NCBI GenBank assembly: GCA_027036655.1
Contig: JALWEC010000520.1
Span: forward strand, 1 to 6,369
Direction: 5' to 3'
Source of the DNA: Melioribacteraceae bacterium
GTDB lineage: Bacteria; Bacteroidota; Ignavibacteria; Ignavibacteriales; Melioribacteraceae
DNA length: 6,369 nucleotides
Part shown: one piece after another, positions 1-6,369 of the stretch
How the letters are laid out: the number at the start of each line of letters is the position of its first letter
How positions within the stretch are numbered: the first letter of the stretch is position 1
Position numbers and translations under genes: made by a program
Notes under the pieces: model-generated
The model's input: only the letters and a program-made list of their open reading frames with translations
Databases searched by the model: none
What the model was told of the DNA's origin: nothing

Positions 1-1476
1 AAGATTGTTCATTTCAAGAAAACGATCAAAAATGTCCGTGGCAATAATCAGCGCAGAGGGAATAAAAATTTCAACGTCGTCAAATTTGTCCCAAATATCA
101 AAATTATTCAGCAGACGATTCATAAAGCCGATGCCCCTTGCTTTGCCGCCGAGAGAGCCGCTCCCGATTCTTGCAATTGTTGATTTCACCTCAAACAAAT
201 CGCGATTAAAATCGAGTATAATTCCTCGTTGCCGCGAGTGCCGGAAATTTCTGATATTACTTACAAGCGTTTCTCTTAAATCTTCGACTGAAGTGAAGTC
301 GCTGACCCGCTTGGGTTTCAGAAGTTCCGCAAGCCAAAACTCCGTACGCGCTTTAAGCCAGTTGGAAAAATGATTTCGCAATCCGTGATATAAAAGGGAT
401 TCGCCCGGAACGGTTTTAATCTTTTCTTCAAGCTCGATAAGATTGGACGCTCGGTCAATTTCATTTCCGTTTTCGTCGCGAAAAATAAAATCCCCGAAGC
501 TGAACTGTTCGTGCATGAAATTTCTTAAATCGTTCAAAAGAGAAGGGGAATTTTTCCAGATAAAAGCCACATTCAGATCTTCGGCTTTTTTTCTGTTTTC
601 CTCTTTAGAGGATTGAAGAAGAAACGGAATATCGGGATGAAGTTTTTTTACTTTTTTTGCGAGACGCAAACCGGCGTTCGGATCTTTTTCCCCTTTGCGA
701 GAAAAGTTTATGTCGGAGATAATTCCGAGCAGAGTATTCTCGTATTTCTTAATATATTTTGTCGCCTCTTCGTAACTGCTCGCCAATAGAATTTTAGGAC
801 GCGCGCGCATTCTAAGAAAACGATGAGAAAGATTAATTCCCTCCGAAAGAAGAGACTGCGCCTGCAGAAGAAGTTCGGTGTAAATCATCGGAAGATAGGA
901 GGAATAAAAGCGGATACTGTCTTCAATCAAAATTATGGACTGAATTCCAACTAAGTTTGTATCATGCTCAACATTTAATTTATCTTCCATATATTTGATT
1001 ATTCCAATAATAACCTTGTAGTCTCCGAGCCAGTAAAAAACCCGTTCATAATATTTAATGTCGGGATGTTCGAGAAGTTCAACCATTTCGTTATTATCGT
1101 AACCGAGCAAAACAACAGGCGTACTAATTCCCGCGTTCTTGACCCGTTTGGCAAATTTGGTTGCGTGAATCTCGTTAATGTGCTGCGTGGCGATTATTAA
1201 ATCAATCTGCTTGTTTTTCTTTGCGAAATTAATCGCCGCTTTCCCGGATGAATATTGAATCAGTTCCGGCGCGTCGCTGAGGTTCAAACCGAGGTACTCC
1301 TGACGCAGCAATTCATAAAGTCTGCCGTCTTCCTCGAAAATGTAAGAATCGTACAAACTTGAGACGAGCAGAATTTTTCTGATTCTGTGCTGCATTAAGT
1401 TGTGAAAATCTTGGAATTTAGCGAAACGGTTGGTGAATCCGGCTTTTTCTTTCAGAATGTTTTCAATATTAATCAT
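1..1476 (-). CDS. Two-receiver PEP/pyruvate-binding (PPDK_N-type) protein, 3' end outside the window
   Basis: This partial gene gives 492 uninterrupted codons from ATG at 1476-1474 down to the window edge. An in-frame TGA lies six codons upstream, which makes this the first usable ATG; a weak AGGTCGG precedes it. Residues about 33-165 look like a receiver fold, but S39-S40 replace the acidic pair and A96/T97 sit where the phosphoacceptor Asp should be. Residues about 180-325 form a second receiver-like domain with all key positions: E185-D186 after strand 1, D255 after strand 3, S288/S289 after strand 4 and K308 after strand 5. Its first helix is extended, with about 40 residues between D186 and the next strand. 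A linker follows (LLYHGLRNHFSNWLKARTEF, from 361). GSGSLGGKARGIGF at 438-451 then resembles the start of the PPDK/PEP-synthase ATP-binding domain, K445 matching the nucleotide-binding lysine. The fold assignment is by motif. Substrate and reaction are unknown, since the rest of the enzyme lies outside. It is transcribed divergently from trpS. Confidence 0.85.
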   Translation of the reverse strand, partial: MINIENILKEKAGFTNRFAKFQDFHNLMQHRIRKILLVSSLYDSYIFEEDGRLYELLRQEYLGLNLSDAPELIQYSSGKAAINFAKKNKQIDLIIATQHINEIHATKFAKRVKNAGISTPVVLLGYDNNEMVELLEHPDIKYYERVFYWLGDYKVIIGIIKYMEDKLNVEHDTNLVGIQSIILIEDSIRFYSSYLPMIYTELLLQAQSLLSEGINLSHRFLRMRARPKILLASSYEEATKYIKKYENTLLGIISDINFSRKGEKDPNAGLRLAKKVKKLHPDIPFLLQSSKEENRKKAEDLNVAFIWKNSPSLLNDLRNFMHEQFSFGDFIFRDENGNEIDRASNLIELEEKIKTVPGESLLYHGLRNHFSNWLKARTEFWLAELLKPKRVSDFTSVEDLRETLVSNIRNFRHSRQRGIILDFNRDLFEVKSTIARIGSGSLGGKARGIGFMNRLLNNFDIWDKFDDVEIFIPSALIIATDIFDRFLEMNNL

Positions 1477-1506
1477 AATCCGACCTGAAATTCAAACAAT
1501 TATTTT

Positions 1507-1538
1507 ATTTAATTTTATAATTTATAATAAAATTAAAT
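1507..1538. repeat. 12-bp A/T-only perfect inverted repeat with 8-nt spacer
   Basis: ATTTAATTTTAT at 1507-1518 is the exact reverse complement of ATAAAATTAAAT at 1527-1538, with an 8-nt spacer. It covers both TATAAT-like hexamers and lies in the divergent intergenic region. It could be part of an operator or promoter region, or simply the kind of symmetry that low-complexity A/T DNA produces by chance. The repeat itself is certain; a role is not. Confidence 0.6.
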
Positions 1539-1543
1539 TTCTT

Positions 1544-1560
1544 TCCGAAATGATTTCGGA
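1544..1560. repeat. 7-bp perfect inverted repeat (TCCGAAA-TGA-TTTCGGA)
   Basis: TCCGAAA at 1544-1550 pairs with TTTCGGA at 1554-1560 across a 3-nt TGA centre. It stands out because it contains the only GC-containing symmetry in an otherwise A/T intergenic region. An odd-centred 17-bp palindrome between divergent genes is the usual shape of a repressor operator. If transcription of trpS starts upstream, it could instead form a small hairpin in the mRNA leader. It is not followed by a T-run that would make it a good terminator in the plus direction. Confidence 0.55.
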
Positions 1561-1611
1561 CAACATCAAATGTAAAAAGATAAAAGTAAATAAAAATATC
1601 AGAAATTCATT

Positions 1612-1629
1612 ATCTTTAAAATCTTTAAA
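1612..1629 (+). repeat. Tandem 9-bp direct repeat ATCTTTAAA x2
   Basis: ATCTTTAAA occurs twice back to back, ending 14 nt before the trpS ATG. The first copy overlaps TATCTTTA, the best match in this region to the Bacteroidota -7 promoter element. It may be a chance slippage duplication in A/T-rich DNA, or it may duplicate part of a promoter or a leader element near the ribosome binding site. Confidence 0.5.
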
Positions 1630-1643
1630 AACGGGAATTATTT

Positions 1644-2624
1644 ATGGCGAAAAAACGAATTTTAAGCGGTATGCGTCCGACCGGAAAATTGCATCTCGGG
1701 CATTACGTCGGGGCGCTTGAAAATTGGATAAAACTACAGAAGGAATATGAAAGTTTTCATCTCGTTGCGGATTACCATGTTCTGACTACCAATCTCAACA
1801 CGGATGAAATTTATAGCAACACTTTGGAAATGGTTATGGATTGGCTGGCGGTCGGGATTAACCCGGAAACCACGCCGATGTTCCGCCAGTCGCAGATAAA
1901 AGAGCACGCCGAACTTTTCTTGATCTTTTCCATGCTTGTAACAAAAGCAAGGTTGGAAAGAAATCCAACGCTTAAGGATCAGATTAGAGACTTAAATATC
2001 GAGAACGTAATTTACGGGCATCTCGGTTATCCGGTGTTGCAGAGCGCCGACATACTTCTCTACAAAGGGGAAAAAGTTCCCGTAGGCGAAGACCAAGTTC
2101 CGCACGTGGAAATCACTCGCGAGATAGCGCGTAAGTTTAATAATCAATACGGACTCGTTTTCCCCGAGCCGGAACCATTGCTGACAAAGTTTTCCCGTCT
2201 GCCGGGACTTGACGGCGGCGCCAAAATGAGCAAATCGCTAAACAATACGATATTGATTTCCGAAACGCCGGAAGACGTTCAGAAAAAGCTGCGTAAAGCG
2301 GTAACCGACCCGCAGAAGATAAGACGAAACGACACGGGACATCCCGAAGTTTGCACAATTTTTACTTATCACAAAAGATTTAATCCCGAAGAAGTTCCGG
2401 AGATTGAAAAAAGCTGCCGCAGCGGGGAACTTGGATGCGTTGATTGTAAGCTAAAATGTACCGCGAAGATTAATGAATTTTTGGAGCCGATAAGAGAAAA
2501 GCGCGCCGTTTATGAAAACGACAAAAACAAAGTACTTGAAATTTTGCGCGACGGCGAAATAAAAGCCGCTTCGGTCGCGAAAGAAACAATGGCGGAAGTG
2601 CATGATAAAATGAAGCTCGGCTAA
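1644..2624 (+). CDS. trpS: Tryptophanyl-tRNA synthetase with Fe-S-type cysteine cluster
   Basis: This cytoplasmic class I aminoacyl-tRNA synthetase charges tRNA-Trp with tryptophan using ATP. The 326-residue length is normal for bacterial TrpRS. The N-terminus SGMRPTGKLHLGHYVGAL carries the HIGH-class signature as HLGH (17-20), and KMSKS is intact at 194-198. The tryptophan-pocket region PVLQSADILLY (130-140) and GEDQVPHVEITREIARKFN (148-166) are typical. Unusually, the C-terminal third has five cysteines, C237, C258, C265, C268 and C272, in the pattern C-x20-C-x6-C-x2-C-x3-C. This resembles the 4Fe-4S site known from the Thermotoga maritima enzyme. The ATG start is supported because the canonical MAKKRILSGMRPTG beginning follows directly, although no clear Shine-Dalgarno sequence is present. 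It is the first gene of the five-gene operon, and scpA begins 4 nt after its stop. Confidence 0.97.
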   Translation: MAKKRILSGMRPTGKLHLGHYVGALENWIKLQKEYESFHLVADYHVLTTNLNTDEIYSNTLEMVMDWLAVGINPETTPMFRQSQIKEHAELFLIFSMLVTKARLERNPTLKDQIRDLNIENVIYGHLGYPVLQSADILLYKGEKVPVGEDQVPHVEITREIARKFNNQYGLVFPEPEPLLTKFSRLPGLDGGAKMSKSLNNTILISETPEDVQKKLRKAVTDPQKIRRNDTGHPEVCTIFTYHKRFNPEEVPEIEKSCRSGELGCVDCKLKCTAKINEFLEPIREKRAVYENDKNKVLEILRDGEIKAASVAKETMAEVHDKMKLG

Positions 2625-2628
2625 TGTA

Positions 2629-3351
2629 ATGTTTAAGTTAAAACTTCAACAGTTTGAAGGTCCGCTTGATCTTCTTTTATTTTTTATCAAACGCGACGAG
2701 CTGGATATTTACGATATTCCGATTTCCAAGATTACCAAAGAGTTTATGGAATATCTGAATTTGATGGAAAAGTTGAGTTTGGAAGTCGCGGGCGATTTTA
2801 TTTTAATGGCTTCGACGCTGATGCAGATAAAGGTTAAAATGCTTTTGCCGCGGGAAGTAAATGAAAAAGGGGAGGAGATTGACCCGCGCGAAGAATTGGT
2901 AAGAGCGCTGCTGGAATACCGCCGCTATAAAGAGATGACAGAAGAGTTTGCGGTTCTTGAAAGCGAGCAGAAAAAAATCTTTTATCGAGGAAATTTCAAA
3001 AACGATGAAATAGAAAAACCGGAAGAGCTGCAAACCTTACTGAAAAACGTAACTGTTTTCGATTTGCTTCAGGCGTTTAAGTCGGCAATTACCCGAGCCG
3101 AAGAAGAAGAGCATGTTCATGAAATTGAGAAGGTTAACGTAACAATAGAAGAGCAGATGAATTATATTTTAGATAAAGTAAAAACCGGAGGAAAAATTAA
3201 TTTTATTAATCTTGTTTCCGGAATTAAAGAAAAAATCAGGATAATCGTAACGTTTATAGCTATGCTGGAATTGGTCAAGTTAAGAAAGATTGATTTAAGG
3301 GAATCGGAAACTTTTAATGATTTTGAAATTTACGGATTAGAAAATGGATAG
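2629..3351 (+). CDS. scpA: Segregation and condensation protein A (SMC kleisin)
   Basis: ScpA is the kleisin subunit that bridges the SMC head domains and, with ScpB, forms the bacterial condensin acting on the nucleoid. The 240-residue product is of usual length. The family signature FEGPLDLLLFFIKRDELDIY is at 9-28, followed by the N-terminal helical region with FILMASTLMQIKVKMLLP at 57-74 and DPREELVRALLEYRRYKE at 85-102. The middle is acidic and presumably flexible, around residues 105-170. The C-terminal winged-helix segment VTFIAMLELVKLRKI is at 207-221. Starting 4 nt after trpS and with its 3' end overlapping scpB by 8 nt, it is probably translated by coupling with its neighbours. No strong Shine-Dalgarno sequence is seen. 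The identification is secure from the signature motif and from the adjacent scpB. Confidence 0.96.
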   Translation: MFKLKLQQFEGPLDLLLFFIKRDELDIYDIPISKITKEFMEYLNLMEKLSLEVAGDFILMASTLMQIKVKMLLPREVNEKGEEIDPREELVRALLEYRRYKEMTEEFAVLESEQKKIFYRGNFKNDEIEKPEELQTLLKNVTVFDLLQAFKSAITRAEEEEHVHEIEKVNVTIEEQMNYILDKVKTGGKINFINLVSGIKEKIRIIVTFIAMLELVKLRKIDLRESETFNDFEIYGLENG

Positions 3352-3988
3352 AGATTATAAATCCGTAATCGAGTCTATTATTTTCGCATCGGACGAACCC
3401 CTTGCCGAAAAGGATTTGCTGAATGTAATCCGCGAGATTGACGGCGACGATATTAAGCTGAAGCTGGGCGAACTTAACGAGCTTGTCGAAGAACTTAATT
3501 CCGATTACAAAGAGACGGGACGAGCGTTTAAGATTATCAAAATCGCCGGCGGTTACGCTTTTGCGACAAACAAAGAATACGCAAAATATGTCGGTTTTTT
3601 AACTACGGAAAAATCAAAGCGCCGTCTCAGTCAATCCGCGCTTGAAACGCTCGCTTTAATCGCATACAAACAGCCGATTACAAAACCGGAAATTGAAGCT
3701 ATTCGCGGAGTAAGTTCCGATTATATGCTATCGACATTGTTGGATAAAAAATTAATTAAAATTGAAGGACGCGCCGAAACAATCGGGCGACCGCTCCTTT
3801 ACGGAACGACCGATGAGTTTTTAAAATACTTCGGATTAAACTCAATAACCGATTTACCGAAACCGAGAGAGATTGAAGATATTGAGCGGGATGCGGAATT
3901 CCTTGACCAGAAAAGAAAGATAATGATGAATCAGATTGAAGAAAATATTGAGAATGAATTAGAGAGTAAAACAAATGAGATTGAATAA
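3344..3988 (+). CDS. scpB: Segregation and condensation protein B
   Basis: ScpB dimers bind the ScpA kleisin in the SMC-ScpAB complex for chromosome segregation. The 214-residue product has the two winged-helix layout of the family. The N-terminal domain begins YKSVIESIIFASDEPLAEKD (5-24). The second domain carries the most conserved stretch: LSQSALETLALIAYKQPITK at 95-114, then RGVSSD (121-126), GRAETIGRPLLYGTTDEFL (142-160) and FGLNSITDLP (163-172). The charged tail after about residue 175 (ERDAEFLDQKRK and a Glu/Asn-rich end) is variable in the family. The ATG at 3344 lies inside the last codons of scpA (8-nt overlap), and the 3' end overlaps the next gene by 14 nt. This suggests coupled translation that would keep ScpA and ScpB in proportion. 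Confidence 0.96.
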   Translation: MDRDYKSVIESIIFASDEPLAEKDLLNVIREIDGDDIKLKLGELNELVEELNSDYKETGRAFKIIKIAGGYAFATNKEYAKYVGFLTTEKSKRRLSQSALETLALIAYKQPITKPEIEAIRGVSSDYMLSTLLDKKLIKIEGRAETIGRPLLYGTTDEFLKYFGLNSITDLPKPREIEDIERDAEFLDQKRKIMMNQIEENIENELESKTNEIE

Positions 3989-4673
3989 ATTCCTTGCCGA
4001 AAGCGGCATAGCATCGCGCAGAAAGTCGGATGAACTTATCGAACAGGGACGCGTTGACGTTAACGGAAAAACCGTGGTAAAACTCGGCTTGGATATTGAC
4101 CCTGAAAAAGATAAAATTTTTGTTGACGGAGAAAGAGTTAAGCCGGAGCGAAAAGTTTATTACATGCTAAACAAGCCTAAAGGCTTTGTTACAACAACTT
4201 CGGATGAACGAGGAAGAAGAACCGTAGTTGAATTGATTAAAACCAACAAACATATTTTTCCCGTCGGAAGATTGGACTACAACACAACCGGAATTCTTCT
4301 TTTAACGAACGACGGAGAATTTGCAAATAAGCTTACTCACCCGAGAAATAAATACGAACGCATTTATATTGCCAAGATAAACAGACCGATACAGGAGAAG
4401 GATAAGCACAGACTTCTTACCGGAATTTTTGTTGATAAAAGGAAAAGCAAATTTACAAAGCTCGAACTTCTTCATGAAACAAACCGTGAGAAAGTTGTTG
4501 TTGGTACCGTCGAAGGAAGAAACCATTTTGTAAAAAGAATGTTTGAAACTTTAGGATATAAAGTTCTTGAGCTTCAAAGAATTTCATTCGGTAAGTTTAA
4601 ATTAGAAGGTCTTCGTATCGGCGAGTACAGAGAACTGAGTAAAAAAGAGATTGATAAATTATTAAAAAAGTAA
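3975..4673 (+). CDS. rluB: RsuA/RluB-family rRNA pseudouridine synthase
   Basis: This enzyme isomerises a specific uridine to pseudouridine in ribosomal RNA. It is 232 residues long, like the short RsuA/RluB proteins and without the long C-terminal tail of E. coli RluB. An S4 RNA-binding domain occupies about residues 1-60 ([20 protein letters not shown], then GRVDVNG). The catalytic domain opens with [20 protein letters not shown] (62-81). The active-site motif [20 protein letters not shown] spans 96-115, with D101 as the catalytic aspartate. The C-terminal [21 protein letters not shown] (180-200) is also family-typical. The choice of rluB over rsuA (23S versus 16S target) rests on its position behind scpAB, as in Bacillus; sequence alone does not separate the two here. 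Its start lies inside scpB, and lysS follows after 10 nt. Confidence 0.93.
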   Translation: MRLNKFLAESGIASRRKSDELIEQGRVDVNGKTVVKLGLDIDPEKDKIFVDGERVKPERKVYYMLNKPKGFVTTTSDERGRRTVVELIKTNKHIFPVGRLDYNTTGILLLTNDGEFANKLTHPRNKYERIYIAKINRPIQEKDKHRLLTGIFVDKRKSKFTKLELLHETNREKVVVGTVEGRNHFVKRMFETLGYKVLELQRISFGKFKLEGLRIGEYRELSKKEIDKLLKK

Positions 4674-4674
4674 C

Positions 4675-4679
4675 GGAGG
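4675..4679 (+). promoter_or_regulatory. Shine-Dalgarno sequence GGAGG for lysS
   Basis: GGAGG directly follows the rluB stop codon and lies 4 nt before the GTG at 4684. It is the clearest ribosome binding site in the window; the other four operon genes lack one of this quality. It supports the GTG start over the first in-frame ATG, which would be residue 13. Confidence 0.75.
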
Positions 4680-4683
4680 ATTT

Positions 4684-6195
4684 GTGGAAGCCGCAAATAA
4701 CAACGAGCTGAATACATTAATGAAAAGACGCCTTGAAGAACTAAAAGAACTTCAATCGCGCGGCGTGCAGCCGTACGGATATGAATATGACGTTGACGCT
4801 TATTCGACCGACATTAAAGAAAATTTTGACGAGTACGAAAACAAAACCGTGAAGATTGCCGGACGTCTTATGGCGATTCGTAAAATGGGAAAAGCTTCAT
4901 TCGTGCACATTCTTGACCACAAAGGAAAAATTCAAGTCTATCTGCGAAGAGACGACATAGGAGCGGAATCGTACAGCAACTTCAAACTTTACGACATCGG
5001 CGATATAGTCGGAGTCGAGGGATTTGTTTTCAAAACAAAGACCGGTGAAATTTCTATTCACGCAAATAAACTCGAGCTTCTTTCAAAATCAGTAAGACCT
5101 ATTCCTATTGCCAAAGAAGCTGTTGACGAAAACGGAAACAAAGTTATTTTCGATCAGTTTGCCGATAAGGAACTGAGGTACAGACAGCGTTACGTTGATT
5201 TAATTGTAAATCCCGAAGTGAAGGATGTATTCTTAAAAAGAACGAGAATAATTACCGAACTGAGAAAGTTTTTGGACGGAAATAATTTTGTAGAAGTTGA
5301 AACTCCGATCCTTCAGCCGTTATACGGCGGAGCGGCTGCAAAGCCGTTCATCACTCATCATAACGCGCTTGATACAACTTTGTACCTGCGTATTGCAGAC
5401 GAGCTTTACTTAAAGAGATTGATAGTAGGCGGGTTCGACGCGGTTTACGAAATTTCGAAAGATTTCAGAAACGAAGGAATGGATAAAACTCATAATCCTG
5501 AATTTACAATGATGGAACTTTACATCGCTTACAAAGATTATCAGTGGATGATGCGTTTCGTCGAGGAAATGGTTAAGCATGTTGCTCTTGAAGTTTTCGG
5601 GACCACGGTTTTTGACATCGAAGGAACGGAAGTCGATTTCGGTAAACCTTGGCAGCGAATCTCGATGGTTGACGAACTTAAAATTAGAACTGGAATCGAT
5701 GTTTTAACGGCGGATAAAGAGGCATTAAAAGCCGAGCTGAAAAAGCGCGGAATCGAACCGGACGAAGGGGAGAGCAAAGGCAAATTAATAGACGAACTTT
5801 TTGAAGTTACCGTTCAGGACGAATTGCTTCAGCCGACGTTTATCACAGATTATCCGGTTGAGCTTTCTCCGCTTGCCAAAAAGCACCGTACGAGAGAAGG
5901 ATTGGTTGAACGTTTTGAAGGGTTTGTCGCCGGTCGCGAAATTTGCAACGCGTTCAGCGAGTTAAACGATCCGTTTGATCAGAAGGCGCGCTTTGAAGAA
6001 CAATCAAAAGCGCGGGAAGAAGGAGACGAGGAAGCTCATCAAGTCGATTACGATTATGTCCGTGCGCTCGAATACGGAATGCCGCCAACGGCGGGTTTAG
6101 GCATCGGGATTGACAGACTTGTTATGCTCCTGACAAATCAATCTTCAATCAGAGACGTGATTTTATTTCCGCAGATGAAACCGGAAATAAAATAA
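4684..6195 (+). CDS. lysS: Lysyl-tRNA synthetase, class II
   Basis: This cytoplasmic enzyme attaches lysine to tRNA-Lys using ATP. At 503 residues it is of normal length for bacterial class II LysRS. Residues about 55-135 form the OB-fold anticodon-binding domain ([20 protein letters not shown], 56-75). [20 protein letters not shown] (163-182) leads into motif 1, which ends EVETPIL (204-210). Motif 2 is [20 protein letters not shown] (261-280), preceded by [13 protein letters not shown]. Motif 3 is [12 protein letters not shown] (471-482), and the protein ends [30 protein letters not shown] at 417-433 is the conserved substrate-binding stretch. The GTG start is chosen for the GGAGG just upstream and because the N-terminal helix [19 protein letters not shown] (5-23) matches family starts. 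The residue choices around motif 2 resemble Bacteroidota enzymes. It is the last gene of the operon before the terminator. Confidence 0.97.
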   Translation: MEAANNNELNTLMKRRLEELKELQSRGVQPYGYEYDVDAYSTDIKENFDEYENKTVKIAGRLMAIRKMGKASFVHILDHKGKIQVYLRRDDIGAESYSNFKLYDIGDIVGVEGFVFKTKTGEISIHANKLELLSKSVRPIPIAKEAVDENGNKVIFDQFADKELRYRQRYVDLIVNPEVKDVFLKRTRIITELRKFLDGNNFVEVETPILQPLYGGAAAKPFITHHNALDTTLYLRIADELYLKRLIVGGFDAVYEISKDFRNEGMDKTHNPEFTMMELYIAYKDYQWMMRFVEEMVKHVALEVFGTTVFDIEGTEVDFGKPWQRISMVDELKIRTGIDVLTADKEALKAELKKRGIEPDEGESKGKLIDELFEVTVQDELLQPTFITDYPVELSPLAKKHRTREGLVERFEGFVAGREICNAFSELNDPFDQKARFEEQSKAREEGDEEAHQVDYDYVRALEYGMPPTAGLGIGIDRLVMLLTNQSSIRDVILFPQMKPEIK

Positions 6196-6213
6196 TTTTA
6201 AGATATTTTATAG

Positions 6214-6248
6214 GCGGCGTTATTTTTGAACGCCGCTTCATTTAATTT
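6214..6248 (+). terminator. Rho-independent-type terminator after lysS
   Basis: GCGGCGTT at 6214-6221 pairs perfectly with AACGCCGC at 6229-6236 around a 7-nt loop (ATTTTTG), giving an 8-bp, mostly GC stem in A/T-rich surroundings. It begins 18 nt after the lysS stop. The downstream tract TTCATTTAATTT is T-rich but interrupted, so termination may be incomplete. It most likely closes the trpS-to-lysS operon. Confidence 0.75.
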
Positions 6249-6262
6249 AGGCTGGTTTTAAG

Positions 6263-6369
6263 ATGAAGAAAATTTCATTTATTTTAATCTTAATTTTCTC
6301 TTTAACCGTAAATATTCACGGGCAGGACAGTCTTAAAATAAAGTTAAAACCAAAACCTTTTCTTTACGA
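6263..6369 (+). CDS. 5' end of an exported protein gene with signal peptide (truncated by window edge)
   Basis: An open frame starts at ATG 6263 and runs to the window end without a stop, giving 35 full codons. The product begins MKKISFILILIFSLTV, a textbook signal peptide: two lysines, a hydrophobic core at about residues 4-16, then NIHGQD. Cleavage after G20, just before Q21, would fit type I signal peptidase. There is no lipobox cysteine. The visible mature start is basic (DSLKIKLKPKPFLY). It is probably exported to the periplasm, outer membrane or outside. The family cannot be named from so short a piece. It starts 26 nt after the terminator stem, so it is probably a separate unit or served by read-through. 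Confidence 0.7.
   Translation, partial: MKKISFILILIFSLTVNIHGQDSLKIKLKPKPFLY

Larger units (their letters stand above)
1477..1643. promoter_or_regulatory. Divergent intergenic region between the receiver/PEP-binding gene and trpS
   Basis: This 167-bp stretch separates two divergent starts and must carry promoters for both directions. It is strongly A/T-rich. TATAAT occurs at 1516-1521 and 1523-1528, but neither has a convincing -35 box at normal spacing. TATCTTTA at 1611-1618 partly resembles the Bacteroidota -7 element TAnnTTTG, again without a clear -33 partner. The region also holds two inverted repeats and a tandem repeat, listed separately. No Trp-codon-rich leader peptide and no T-box motif are visible. 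The exact promoters cannot be fixed by eye. Confidence 0.5.

Noticed and set aside
5..373. Plus-strand open frame of 122 codons
   Set aside because: It lies wholly inside the minus-strand receiver/PEP-binding gene, is Ser/Arg-rich without any domain signature, and is a shadow of that gene.
1544..1560. Inverted repeat as an intrinsic terminator
   Set aside because: It lies upstream of both divergent genes, with no transcript obviously ending there, and has no T-run following it on the plus strand.
1530..1643. T-box or tryptophan attenuator ahead of trpS
   Set aside because: There are no T-box consensus elements, no leader peptide with Trp codons, and too little space for a full T-box. The only hairpin candidate is the 7-bp repeat at 1544-1560.
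1430..1720. Plus-strand open frame of 96 codons across the intergenic region into trpS
   Set aside because: It overlaps the start of trpS out of frame and the start of the divergent gene. Its composition (Ile/Lys/Asn-rich) is that of translated A/T-rich noncoding DNA.
2137..2358. Minus-strand open frame opposite trpS
   Set aside because: It is antisense to the conserved TrpRS KMSKS region, has no motif, and is a coding shadow. The same holds for the minus-strand frames at 2803-3033, 3756-3974, 4302-4526 and 5541-5783.
4682..4720. Alternative lysS start at the first in-frame ATG (residue 13)
   Set aside because: The GTG at 4684 has a GGAGG just upstream, and the extra 12 residues complete the N-terminal helix expected for LysRS.

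Overview
The window is an A+T-rich bacterial chromosomal segment made of core housekeeping genes. The LysRS motif-2 region ([18 protein letters not shown] type), the weak or absent Shine-Dalgarno sequences at most starts, and the large two-receiver PEP/pyruvate-binding protein together point to the Bacteroidota/Chlorobi side of the tree, perhaps an Ignavibacteria/Melioribacter-like organism. That placement is inference from sequence style, not a database match.

Layout. Positions 1-1476 (minus strand) hold the first 492 codons of a large protein. It has two receiver-like domains, a linker, and then the start of a PPDK/PEP-synthase-type ATP-binding domain; the gene runs off the left edge. Positions 1477-1643 are a divergent, very A/T-rich intergenic region with two perfect inverted repeats and a short tandem repeat. 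From 1644 to 6195 five plus-strand genes are packed head to tail: trpS (tryptophanyl-tRNA synthetase with a probable Fe-S cysteine cluster), scpA and scpB (SMC kleisin and its partner), an RsuA/RluB-family pseudouridine synthase, and lysS (lysyl-tRNA synthetase). Gaps are 4 and 10 nt and overlaps are 8 and 14 nt, so this is almost certainly one operon. It closes with a GC-rich hairpin at 6214-6236. A new gene starts at 6263, encodes a signal peptide, and is cut by the right edge.

Functionally the operon combines translation (two aminoacyl-tRNA synthetases and an rRNA modification enzyme) with chromosome condensation and segregation (ScpA and ScpB). scpA-scpB-rluB is a widely conserved neighbourhood. 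I see no phage, transposon, CRISPR, tRNA or rRNA, and no clearly new system. The least understood item is the receiver-PEP/pyruvate-binding hybrid protein on the left.
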